Origin: Allochromatium tepidum
GTDB lineage: Bacteria > Pseudomonadota > Gammaproteobacteria > Chromatiales > Chromatiaceae
Assembly: GCF_018409545.1 (NCBI RefSeq)
Contig: NZ_AP024563.1
Span: 1,442,755 to 1,506,754, forward strand
Direction of reading: 5' to 3'
DNA length: 64,000 nt
The position numbers and the translations under genes were made by a program. Shown one piece after another: positions 37,010 to 44,520 of the stretch (the first letter of the stretch is position 1; every line of letters begins with the position of its first letter). A model generated the notes under the pieces. That model worked only from the letters and a program-made list of their open reading frames with translations, searched no databases and was not told the DNA's origin.

Positions 37010-38359
37010 TCAAGCCGCCCGTCTCGCTTCCTCCGTCTGTGGTTTGGGTTGAAATGAATAACCATAGCCGTCGGCACGCTGAAGGAGACGGCAATGGCGG
37101 TAGGAGATCCCCTGGACGGTTCCGCCCTGGGTTTGGATGTTGAACGATCCGGTTCGGCGCACCGCCACACGCCCGACATGCACACCGGCCTTCTTGCCTT
37201 TGGGCACCTCGGCGCGCACCCAATCGCCGGTCTGGAAGCCGTGGACGCGCTTTTCACGGGTGAGATAGCCGCGCGGGAAGCCGTTGTTGAACGTGCGCGT
37301 GCGGCTGTAAGCGCCGCGTCCGGTGGCGCGGATGGCCAGGACCGGGCGGTTCCAGTCCCGTAGCTGATCGACGGCGCCGACACAGGCGGCATCGAGGGCA
37401 TGGGTCTTGGGGATGTCCAGGCGCGTGCGATTGAACTTGGTGCGTCCGCCCGAGCCGGTTTCGACCGCCAGACCCGTAGCTTTGAGCGCCGCGAACAGCG
37501 CCCAGCGCGTGGCATTGACGGCGGCGGCGTCCTGGAGCGGCGCTTGGGCCTGCGCTTGGATCTGTTTCAGGAGCACCGGCCGGCCCTTGAGAAACGCCTC
37601 GATCAGCCGGTTCCCCTTGAGTTCGTTGCAGGGCCGGCAGGCCAGCGTCAGGTTCGAGACCCGATCCGATCCGCCCCGGCTCTTGGGCTGGATATGCTCG
37701 ATCTCCAGCGGCACGTGCGTCGCGCCGCAATAGGCACAGGTGCGGTTCCATTTCTCCAGCAGGTACTCACGCACTTCGTAGCCCGCCAGTTCGCCCTGTT
37801 GGTATTCGACCCCGCGGATCTCCGGGTTCTGCATGGCCTGAGTGTCGAACCGCACCAGTTCTTGACTGAGGGCGCTGATCGGGGCGATCCGGCACAGGCG
37901 CCGTACCCAGTTGACGGTGGTGTCGAGCCGATGCTGTAACGACGGCGGCAGCCGGCCCTCACGGCGAGTGCGGTTCAGGAAGCGCGGCGCCCGGTAGCGG
38001 GTCTTGCGAGACCGACGCGCGCGCCGGTACTGACGCCGAAGCGTCAGGGCGTCCCGGATCTGGTGACCGCGATGCGTCAGTTCACCAAACCATAGTCCAT
38101 GCTCCAAGCGCTCGATCGCGCCCGTTTCAGGATCGTAGGTTTCGGATTCACGCACCAGGGCCAGTCCGGTGACACGGCTGCCCGGATCCAGCTTCAGGCG
38201 CAGCGGTTGAACCGCTCCGCCGAGCCGATCCTTCAGCCGAATGGTGAACGGGGCCGGACGCACCACCACGGCGCGTCCGCGCTCCAGTAACAGCCGCGCG
38301 CGTTTCTCCGTGCACGGCATCAGCGGACGTTTCTGTTTGTCGAGTACGAATACGGCCAT
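37010..38359 (-). CDS. iscB: IscB RNA-guided nuclease
   Basis: A 449-aa nuclease, ancestor-like to Cas9. It shows the N-terminal PLMP domain (RPLMPC at 11-16), RuvC-I LKLDPGSRVTG with Asp58, an Arg-rich bridge helix (about 108-131), RuvC-II around GELAGYEVREYLLEKW (Glu190 or Glu195), a complete HNH domain with C208, C211, H222 in IEHIQPKSRGG, N236, C241 and C244, RuvC-III KTHALDAACVG with H320 and D323, and a C-terminal beta-rich domain that reads target motif in known structures. All catalytic residues appear intact, so it is likely active with its omega-RNA to cut DNA. Confidence 0.95.
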   Translation of the reverse strand: MAVFVLDKQKRPLMPCTEKRARLLLERGRAVVVRPAPFTIRLKDRLGGAVQPLRLKLDPGSRVTGLALVRESETYDPETGAIERLEHGLWFGELTHRGHQIRDALTLRRQYRRARRSRKTRYRAPRFLNRTRREGRLPPSLQHRLDTTVNWVRRLCRIAPISALSQELVRFDTQAMQNPEIRGVEYQQGELAGYEVREYLLEKWNRTCAYCGATHVPLEIEHIQPKSRGGSDRVSNLTLACRPCNELKGNRLIEAFLKGRPVLLKQIQAQAQAPLQDAAAVNATRWALFAALKATGLAVETGSGGRTKFNRTRLDIPKTHALDAACVGAVDQLRDWNRPVLAIRATGRGAYSRTRTFNNGFPRGYLTREKRVHGFQTGDWVRAEVPKGKKAGVHVGRVAVRRTGSFNIQTQGGTVQGISYRHCRLLQRADGYGYSFQPKPQTEEARRAA

Positions 38360-38362
38360 TTT

Positions 38363-38640
38363 TCAATTCCTGCCCTTACGGGCCTAGTGACGGAGCCTCG
38401 CGGCTCGCTCCCCTCGGGAATGTCGGCAACCGGCTCTCACCTTGCGGTGACGATCGGAACCTTCGGCGTTTTACCTTGCGCCTGCATGATCCCGACCTTC
38501 CAGGGTCCGGGACTGAGGAAGCATCCCGGAGTGGGTCTCAGCGACCTGTTGCAAACGGAGCGGATGTTCACCGCTGTCCCTGGTCAACCCGGCTTGCGAG
38601 TCGCCTCACAAGCCCCCGCCTTCAGGCGGGGGTGGTGGAC
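38363..38640 (-). ncRNA. Omega-RNA region of the IscB element
   Basis: About 280 bases just upstream of iscB on its strand, with many short inverted repeats: the end hairpin at 38613-38632, GCCCTTACGGGC (38372-38383) next to the start codon, and GAGCCTCGCGGCTC (38392-38405). In known IscB elements the non-coding RNA lies here and carries the guide at its 5' end, drawn from flanking DNA beyond the right end (from about 38635 on). The strong resemblance to the segment 16530-16812 supports a conserved structured RNA. Exact 5' and 3' ends are not known. Confidence 0.8.
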
Positions 38641-38752
38641 CGTTGTCGTCCTCCGGCAGATGGATCTGTGCTCGGGTCGAGCCGAACGGGGCGATATATT
38701 ACGGGATAAGCACGCCCGGCGCGTCACTGTGCAAACAGCCGCAGCCAGTGCG

Positions 38753-39124
38753 TCAGGCTGCCTTCGCCCTGCCGACGCTGACCCGGACCTGGATTTCCTC
38801 CCAAGGGACGAAGATCTTGCCTGCCGCATCCTTCTCGATGAGGCCCAGGTCCAGCAGCTTGGTCACATCCGAATGCACGTTGCTGTAGTTGCGTCCCACC
38901 TGTTTGGCCAGTGCATGGATCGAAACCGGCCCCAGCCCCTTGAGGGCTTCGAGCAGCGCCATGCGCGCGGCCGTCAGCTCACCGAAGAGCTGGGCCGCAC
39001 TGCTGAAGCCGAGATAGTAGTCGGCCTCCGGAACCGCTTCGCCCGCATCGACCAGGCGCGCTACCTCCAGCGCCTTGGCGAAGTAATCACCGGCGGCGGA
39101 TGTTTCCACGATCGCTTTAGACAT
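38753..39124 (-). CDS. tumA: TumA-type antitoxin (HVO_A0114-like winged-helix protein)
   Basis: A 123-aa protein with an N-terminal helical part and a winged helix-turn-helix (LEALKGLGPVSIHALAKQVG, then NYSNVHSDVTKLLDLGLIEK). This layout matches the DNA-binding antitoxin partner of TumE (DUF6516) toxins. Start ATG 39124 was chosen because it overlaps the toxin stop by eight bases; a longer frame from 39151 is inside the toxin. It is expected to repress its own operon. Confidence 0.85.
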   Translation of the reverse strand: MSKAIVETSAAGDYFAKALEVARLVDAGEAVPEADYYLGFSSAAQLFGELTAARMALLEALKGLGPVSIHALAKQVGRNYSNVHSDVTKLLDLGLIEKDAAGKIFVPWEEIQVRVSVGRAKAA

Positions 39125-39410
39125 AATTCTCTCCTGCCAAACGGCGCACATCCTCGCGAAAATCCTCGATCAGACCGAGCAGGCTCTTGAAGCGATATGG
39201 CGTCTCGGTCTCGCCTTCGTGGCGATGATCGCCCTTGCCGCGCTCGTTATCGTAGCGCACCAGGCATCGGCCATGGCGACCGCAATAGAGCCGATATTTG
39301 AGACCGTGCGGACGTTCCGCCGAGGACTGCGGAAGACGCCAGACGACCATCTGCACCACAGTGCCATCCGGCCGGACTTCCTTCGTACTCAGAATCATCT
39401 GTGCTTGCAT
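39117..39410 (-). CDS. tumE: TumE-type toxin (DUF6516)
   Basis: 97 aa with the family features KYRLYCGRHGRCLVRYDNER followed by GKGDHRHEGETETPYRF and a final IEDFREDVRRL helix. The paired gene downstream fits the TumE/TumA arrangement, in which the toxin gene precedes the antitoxin gene. The biochemical target of this family is, to my knowledge, not firmly known. AGGA stands eight bases before the ATG at 39410. Confidence 0.85.
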   Translation of the reverse strand: MQAQMILSTKEVRPDGTVVQMVVWRLPQSSAERPHGLKYRLYCGRHGRCLVRYDNERGKGDHRHEGETETPYRFKSLLGLIEDFREDVRRLAGENYV

Positions 39411-39476
39411 TGTTGCATCCTAGGCAATAACCCGAAGCTGAGCAATCCAAGATTTGCATCATGGAACTTGACCTTG

Positions 39477-39595
39477 CCTAGCGATGGGCGCTAGGGTCGC
39501 GAGTTCGATTTTCGCGCCCGCGCCTGAGCGCGCTCGATTCGGGTGCTCGCGCTCGCCAGACCCTATACCCATTTCGACACACTAGCAAACACTAG
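39477..39595. promoter_or_regulatory. Inverted and direct repeats in the bchI upstream region
   Basis: CCTAGCG-ATGGG-CGCTAGG (39477-39495) is a perfect 7-bp inverted repeat. ACACTAG occurs twice, at 39579-39585 and 39589-39595, exactly ten bases apart, ending 17 bases before the bchI ATG. The ten-base period would put both on one DNA face, as for a dimeric regulator. No standard -35/-10 pair and no clear TGT-N12-ACA (PpsR) site was seen in these 202 bases. Confidence 0.35.
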
Positions 39596-39612
39596 AACCA
39601 GGTTCGCCGCGT

Positions 39613-40641
39613 ATGCCCATCCCTTTTCCCTTTTCCGCCATCGTCGCCCAGGAGGAGATGAAACGCTCCCTGCTGATGGCGGCCATCGATCCCTCCATCG
39701 GCGGCGTGCTCGTCTTCGGTGATCGTGGCACGGGTAAGTCCACGGCCATCCGTGGACTGGCCGCCCTGCTGCCGAAGATGCGCGCGGTCGACTGCACCTA
39801 CAACTGCGACCCCGAGGCCGGTGACGACTATCTGTGCCAGGAGTGCCGCGCCAGGAAGGCCAAGAACGGCAGTCTCAAGAGCCGGCAGGTGCCGGTGCCC
39901 GTGGTGGATCTGCCGCTCGGCGCCACCGAGGACCGCGTCATCGGCGCACTCGATCTGGAGCGCGCCCTGACCAAGGGCGAAAAAGCCTTCGAGCCGGGCT
40001 TGCTGGCGCGCGCCCATCGCGGCTTCCTCTACATCGACGAGGTCAACCTGCTCGAAGACCATCTGGTCGACTCGCTGCTGGACGTGGCCGCGTCCGGTCA
40101 GAACCTGGTCGAGCGCGAGGGGTTGAGTGTGCGCCACCCGGCGCGCTTCGTGCTGGTCGGCTCGGGCAACCCGGAAGAGGGCGAACTGCGTCCGCAGTTG
40201 CAGGACCGTTTCGGTCTCTCGGTCGAGGTCAAGACGCCGACCGATCTGACCACGCGCATGAAGGTGGTGCGTCTGCGCGACGAGTTCGAGCGCGATCCCG
40301 AGGCCTTCGTCGAGAAGTGGAAGACCAAGGACGCCAAGGTCAGCCGCCAGATCCAGAAGGCCAAGAAGCTGCTGCCCGAAGTCGAGGTGCCGGACCGGAC
40401 GCTCGAAGAAACGGCCAAGCTCTGCATCAAGCTCGGCACCGACGGTCTGCGCGGCGAGCTGACCGTGATCCGCTCGGCGCGTGCGCTCGCCGCGCTCCAG
40501 GGCGACAAGACCGTCACCGTCGATCACGTCAAGACCATTGCCGTCTCGGCGCTGCGCCATCGTCTGCGTCGCGACCCGCTCGACGAGTCCGGCTCGACCA
40601 GCCGTGTCGAGCGCGCGATCAAGGAGCTGTTCGGCGAATGA
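39613..40641 (+). CDS. bchI: Magnesium chelatase ATPase subunit I
   Basis: 342-aa AAA+ subunit of the enzyme that inserts Mg2+ into protoporphyrin IX, the first committed step of bacteriochlorophyll synthesis. It shows the FPFSAIVAQEEMKRSL start, Walker A GDRGTGKST (about 37-45), Walker B LYIDEVNLLEDH and the arginine-containing QLQDRFGLSVEV. It overlaps bchD by four bases (ATGA). Confidence 0.97.
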   Translation: MPIPFPFSAIVAQEEMKRSLLMAAIDPSIGGVLVFGDRGTGKSTAIRGLAALLPKMRAVDCTYNCDPEAGDDYLCQECRARKAKNGSLKSRQVPVPVVDLPLGATEDRVIGALDLERALTKGEKAFEPGLLARAHRGFLYIDEVNLLEDHLVDSLLDVAASGQNLVEREGLSVRHPARFVLVGSGNPEEGELRPQLQDRFGLSVEVKTPTDLTTRMKVVRLRDEFERDPEAFVEKWKTKDAKVSRQIQKAKKLLPEVEVPDRTLEETAKLCIKLGTDGLRGELTVIRSARALAALQGDKTVTVDHVKTIAVSALRHRLRRDPLDESGSTSRVERAIKELFGE

Positions 40642-42458
40642 GCACACCCGGCCCGAATCCCGCTGTCGCGGACGGCGGCACACCGGCCCCGCTTCAGGCG
40701 GGTCCGGGCCACTCGCCCTGGGACGATGCCGTCCTGGCCGCCGTCCTGATGACGATCGATCCGGTCGGTACCGGCGGCGTGGCGCTGCGTGCGCTGCCCG
40801 GTCCGGTGCGCGATCAGTGGCTGTCGATCATGCGCGACCTCCAGCCCGAAGGCACGCCGATGCGGCGCATTCCGCTGCATGTGGCCGATGGGCGACTGCT
40901 CGGCGGACTGGATCTGGCGGCCACGCTCAACGCCGGTCGTCCGGTGGCCGAGAAGGGGCTGCTGGTCGAGGCCGACGGTGGTGTCATCGAGCTGTCGATG
41001 GCCGAGCGCATCGCGCCCGGTACCGCCGCACGGCTCAACATGGCTTTCGACTCGGGCGAGGTCATCCTGGAGCGCGATGGTCTGACCATGCGCACGCCCT
41101 CGCGCTTCGCTGTGGTCGCGCTCGACGAGGGCGTGGGCGAGGACGAGGGGCTGTCGAACGCGCTGCTCGATCGACTGGCCTTCCATCTGGAACTCAACTA
41201 CGTCCGCTACGATCAGGCCATCGCTTGTGACTACACGGTCGAGGACGTGCTCGCGGCGCGGCCGCGTCTGCCCGGCGTCATGATCACCGATGCCCAGGTC
41301 GAGACCCTGTGCAATATCGCGCTGGCGCTCGGCATCCCGTCGTTGCGCGCCTCGATCTTCGCCAGCCGCGTGGCCTGTGCCCATGCGGCGCTCGAAGAAC
41401 GCACCGAAGTGACCGACGAGGATCTGGCCGTTGCCGGACGTCTGGTGCTCGCTCCGCGTGCGACCCGGCTTCCGCCGATGGAGCCGCCGCCGGACGCCGA
41501 ACCGCCGCCGCCCGAGCCGGAAGAGCCGAAGCAGGACGAGGAGCAGTCCAACCAGGAGCCGCAGGAACCCCAGGAGCTTCAGGACAAGATCCTGGAGGCG
41601 ACCAAGGCGGCGATCCCGGCCGGTCTGCTGGCGCAGCTCCAGATGGGCAAGCTGCGCCGCTCGCGCGCGCGTGCCACCGGCAAGGCGGGTGCGGTCCGGA
41701 ATGCGCCCTCGCGCGGACGTCCCGCCGGAGTGTTGCGCGGCGAGCCGCGCGCCGGACAGCGTCTGAACGTGATCGAGACCCTGCGCGCCGCCGCGCCCTG
41801 GCAGCGCATCCGCCGCGAAGAGCGGGCGCGCGCCGGCAAGCCGTCCAGCCGGCTCGAAATCCGTCAGGACGACTTCCGCATCACGCGCTTCAAGCACAAG
41901 TCCGAGAGCACGACCATCTTCGTGGTCGATGCCTCCGGCTCCTCGGCGCTGCACCGTCTGGCCGAGGCCAAGGGCGCGGTCGAGCTGCTGCTCGCCGACT
42001 GCTATGTGCGGCGCGATCAGGTGGCGCTGGTGGCGTTCCGGGGGCAGGGGGCTGAGGTGCTGCTGCCGCCGACGCGCTCACTGGTACGCGCCAAGCGCAG
42101 TCTGGCGGGATTGCCGGGCGGCGGCGGTACGCCGCTGGCCTCGGGCATCGATCTGGGGATGATGCTGGCCGACGGTGTGCAGCGGCGTGGCGGCACCCCG
42201 GTGCTGATCGTCATGACCGACGGTCGGGCCAATGTCGCGCGCGACGGTACGGGCGGGCGCACGCGCGCCAACGAGGAAGCGCTGGCCGCTGCGCGCATGG
42301 TGCGCTCGCTGGAGATCCCCGCACTGGTGATCGACACCTCGCCGCGTCCGCAGCCGCAGGGGCGTGAGCTGGCCAAGGAAATGGGCGCGGTCTATCTGCC
42401 GCTGCCGCATGCCGACGCCAACGCGCTCAATCAGGCGGTGCGGGCGACGGCGGGTTGA
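40638..42458 (+). CDS. bchD: Magnesium chelatase subunit D
   Basis: 606 aa. The N-terminal third is a degenerate AAA+ domain. A Pro/Glu-rich linker (about 275-310, PPPDAEPPPPEPEEP) and an Arg-rich part lead to a C-terminal von Willebrand A domain with the MIDAS motif DASGSSAL (about 432-439) and later DGRANVARDG. It scaffolds BchI rings onto BchH. The start overlapping the bchI stop was preferred; the longer frame from 39834 lies inside bchI. Confidence 0.96.
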   Translation: MSTPGPNPAVADGGTPAPLQAGPGHSPWDDAVLAAVLMTIDPVGTGGVALRALPGPVRDQWLSIMRDLQPEGTPMRRIPLHVADGRLLGGLDLAATLNAGRPVAEKGLLVEADGGVIELSMAERIAPGTAARLNMAFDSGEVILERDGLTMRTPSRFAVVALDEGVGEDEGLSNALLDRLAFHLELNYVRYDQAIACDYTVEDVLAARPRLPGVMITDAQVETLCNIALALGIPSLRASIFASRVACAHAALEERTEVTDEDLAVAGRLVLAPRATRLPPMEPPPDAEPPPPEPEEPKQDEEQSNQEPQEPQELQDKILEATKAAIPAGLLAQLQMGKLRRSRARATGKAGAVRNAPSRGRPAGVLRGEPRAGQRLNVIETLRAAAPWQRIRREERARAGKPSSRLEIRQDDFRITRFKHKSESTTIFVVDASGSSALHRLAEAKGAVELLLADCYVRRDQVALVAFRGQGAEVLLPPTRSLVRAKRSLAGLPGGGGTPLASGIDLGMMLADGVQRRGGTPVLIVMTDGRANVARDGTGGRTRANEEALAAARMVRSLEIPALVIDTSPRPQPQGRELAKEMGAVYLPLPHADANALNQAVRATAG

Positions 42459-42513
42459 TAGCGCTTCCGCCTCTTCGCACCGCTTGTCACGCCGATCGGA
42501 ATGACGCAGAATG

Positions 42514-42554
42514 ACAGCCGCTCGTCCTCCCCCATCGCGGGGGAGGGCGGCTGT
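42514..42554. repeat. Long imperfect palindrome after bchD
   Basis: Outer arms ACAGCCGC / GCGGCTGT and inner arms CCTCCCCC / GGGGGAGG, with a TCGT bulge on the left arm only and a five-base loop. It would form a very stable stem of 16 pairs. There is no T-run, so it may act as an mRNA 3' stabiliser or be a REP-like element. It lies between bchD and tRNA-Ala. Confidence 0.5.
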
Positions 42555-42568
42555 CGATACCCGATCAT

Positions 42569-42644
<76 letters not shown>

Positions 42645-42677
42645 AATACCCGTCTCAAGCCGTTCCAAGCCATTCCG

Positions 42678-42703
42678 AAGCCCGCCTAAGTGTGGGTTTT
42701 TTT
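42678..42703 (+). terminator. Terminator after tRNA-Ala
   Basis: Stem CCCGC / GTGGG (one G-T pair), extended by AAG opposite TTT, with a six-base loop and a run of seven T. It ends the tRNA transcript. The stretch from there to 42889 has no ORF of note; it resembles the leader sequences often found between tRNA genes and tyrosine integrases (see findings). Confidence 0.75.
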
Positions 42704-42889
42704 CTTGCCTATTCGTTCTGCAGCGTCTCATAGCGTCCATTGACATCGCGCGAAAGGATGGGGGCAAGATCCGGGGCACCTCACCAAGCCTTTTCGGACC
42801 AGTAGTCGCATTCGAGCCCCCATCGATTCATGCCGGTGATTGACGAATCAGGTTGGCCAACGACGGAGCGTTAGCTGAGGGGACAGACG

Positions 42890-43876
42890 ATGCCAACGGG
42901 AGCGCTCCTACCCATGAACGATCAAGATCTCTCGGCCCGATCCGGCGGCCTGCTCGCCTTGGGCCTGCTGCTGATGAGCCTGCTGCCCGGCGCGATGCCG
43001 CCGGCCGAGGCCGCCATCCAGGGCCGGCTGGGCACCGACAATGCCGACTGCCTGCGCTGTCATCGCATGGAGACGCTCGGCTATCGCGACCCGCGTACCG
43101 GCGATTTCGTCGACCTGCACGTCGATGGCCGACGGTTCGGGCACTCGGCGCATGGCGAACTCCAGTGCATCGACTGCCACGAGGGCGACTTCGGACGATA
43201 TCCGCATCCGCAGTCCGCGCTCGGGCAACGGCTCGACTGTGTCGGCTGTCACAAGGAGCTGCATAAAGCCGACAAACGCGCCTACACCTTCAAGACAATC
43301 GCCGAGGAATTCGCCCTCAGCATCCATGCCGTCTCGGACTCGCCCAAGGTCGAGGGCTTCGACTGTCATCGCTGTCACGACCCGCACGCCTTCCGCAACT
43401 CCGAGGTCGGGCAGCCGATCGCCGAGATCGTGCGCGCAGGCAATCAGCTCTGTCTGTCCTGCCACAAGAAGATCCGCGACCCGCACAACACCGCCCATCT
43501 CTGGCTGCCGAAACGCGACAAGCACTGGCAGTCGGTGCGCTGTCTCGACTGTCATACGCCCCTGACCGATCCGGGGCAGCCGGTCTCGCACCGGATCCTG
43601 GCCGCCAAGGACAGCAACTTCGACTGCGTCAGTTGTCATTCCAAGGAGGCGCGTCTGCTCGGCCGGCTCTATCAGTACCGCTCCGAAACGGAACTCGAGC
43701 GCCGGGGCCGGCTGTCGCAGGCGGTCTTCAACGAAGCCTATGTCGTCGGCATGAGCCGCAGTCCGCTGCTCGACGCCCTGGGGTTGGGCGTGATCGGTCT
43801 GACCCTGCTGGGGCTGATCGCGCACGGCTGGGGCCGCTATCGCGCCTATCGTCGTCTACGGGAGGATCGGTCATGA
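42890..43876 (+). CDS. Heptaheme c-type cytochrome, C-terminally membrane-anchored
   Basis: 328 aa (320 aa if the ATG at 42914 is used, which gives a shorter signal peptide). The signal peptide LALGLLLMSLLPGAMPPAEA exports it. Seven CXXCH motifs are present in order: CLRCH, CIDCH, CVGCH, CHRCH, CLSCH, CLDCH and CVSCH. A membrane helix near the C-terminus (about 290-310, LLDALGLGVIGLTLLGLIAH) anchors it. It overlaps the cytochrome b gene by four bases and is the first gene of a three-gene electron transfer unit. The substrate is unknown. Confidence 0.9.
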   Translation: MPTGALLPMNDQDLSARSGGLLALGLLLMSLLPGAMPPAEAAIQGRLGTDNADCLRCHRMETLGYRDPRTGDFVDLHVDGRRFGHSAHGELQCIDCHEGDFGRYPHPQSALGQRLDCVGCHKELHKADKRAYTFKTIAEEFALSIHAVSDSPKVEGFDCHRCHDPHAFRNSEVGQPIAEIVRAGNQLCLSCHKKIRDPHNTAHLWLPKRDKHWQSVRCLDCHTPLTDPGQPVSHRILAAKDSNFDCVSCHSKEARLLGRLYQYRSETELERRGRLSQAVFNEAYVVGMSRSPLLDALGLGVIGLTLLGLIAHGWGRYRAYRRLREDRS

Positions 43877-44520
43877 GCGCACTCTATCTCTATCCGCGCT
43901 GGCTGCGCGTCTGGCACTGGATCAATGCGCTGCTGTTCCTGGTGCTGATGTATACCGGCGCCAGTATGCACTTCGGCGGAGGCGGCCGGCTGATGCCGTT
44001 CGATCTGGCCGTCACGGTCCATAACACGGCGGGCATCCTGCTGACGCTCGGCTGGATCGGCTTCGTGGTCGGCAATCTGCGGACCGAGAACGGGCGGCAC
44101 TACCGGATACAAGGGGCCGGCTTCGTCGACCGTCTGATCGTCCAGGGACGCTATTACGCCCAGGGCATCTTCCGCAACGAACCGCATCCCTTCCATGTCA
44201 GCGCCGGGATGAAGTTCAACACCCTGCAACAGCTCAGCTATCTGGGCGTGATGTTCGGTCTGATGCCGCTGCTGATCATCAGCGGCTGGTCGTTCCTGTT
44301 CTCAGTCGCGCTGCCCGAGACCCTGCTCGGTCTGCCGAGCGTGTGGCTGGTGGCCATGGCGCATCTGGCCATCGCCTATCTGTTGGTGCTGTTCCTGCTC
44401 GTGCACATCTACATCATCACCACCGGCGAGACGCTCACGACCAATCTGCGCGCCATGATCACCGGCTGGCACCGCGAGGACGCGCCGGGTTCCGACCCGC
44501 GCGAGGAGGCCAAGTCATGA
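43873..44520 (+). CDS. Cytochrome b561-like membrane protein
   Basis: 215 aa with four predicted membrane helices. Candidate heme-ligand histidines lie in RVWHWINALLF (first helix), VTVHNTAGILL (second), and AMAHLAIAYLLVLFLLVHIY (last). It resembles the cytochrome b subunits of formate dehydrogenase, hydrogenase and thiosulfate reductase that exchange electrons with quinones. It is translationally coupled at both ends with the multiheme genes, so it likely links the quinone pool to them. Confidence 0.9.
   Translation: MSALYLYPRWLRVWHWINALLFLVLMYTGASMHFGGGGRLMPFDLAVTVHNTAGILLTLGWIGFVVGNLRTENGRHYRIQGAGFVDRLIVQGRYYAQGIFRNEPHPFHVSAGMKFNTLQQLSYLGVMFGLMPLLIISGWSFLFSVALPETLLGLPSVWLVAMAHLAIAYLLVLFLLVHIYIITTGETLTTNLRAMITGWHREDAPGSDPREEAKS

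Larger units (their letters stand above)
36954..38640 (-). mobile_element. IscB-type insertion element (IS200/IS605 group, no tnpA)
   Basis: About 1.69 kb containing iscB and an upstream omega-RNA region. The left end (3' of iscB) begins CGCGAGAAACCCCGTCCTTC with a TTCA-looped hairpin; the right end carries a hairpin of 8 bp with TTCA loop at 38613-38632. Both ends match the small element at 16430-16818. No transposase gene is present, so movement needs a TnpA encoded elsewhere. It separates bciB from the toxin-antitoxin pair. No target duplication is expected for this group. Confidence 0.85.

Noticed and set aside
39411-39612. PpsR/CrtJ site TGT-N12-ACA before bchI
   Set aside because: No pair with the right spacing could be found by eye; only the ACACTAG direct repeat is present.
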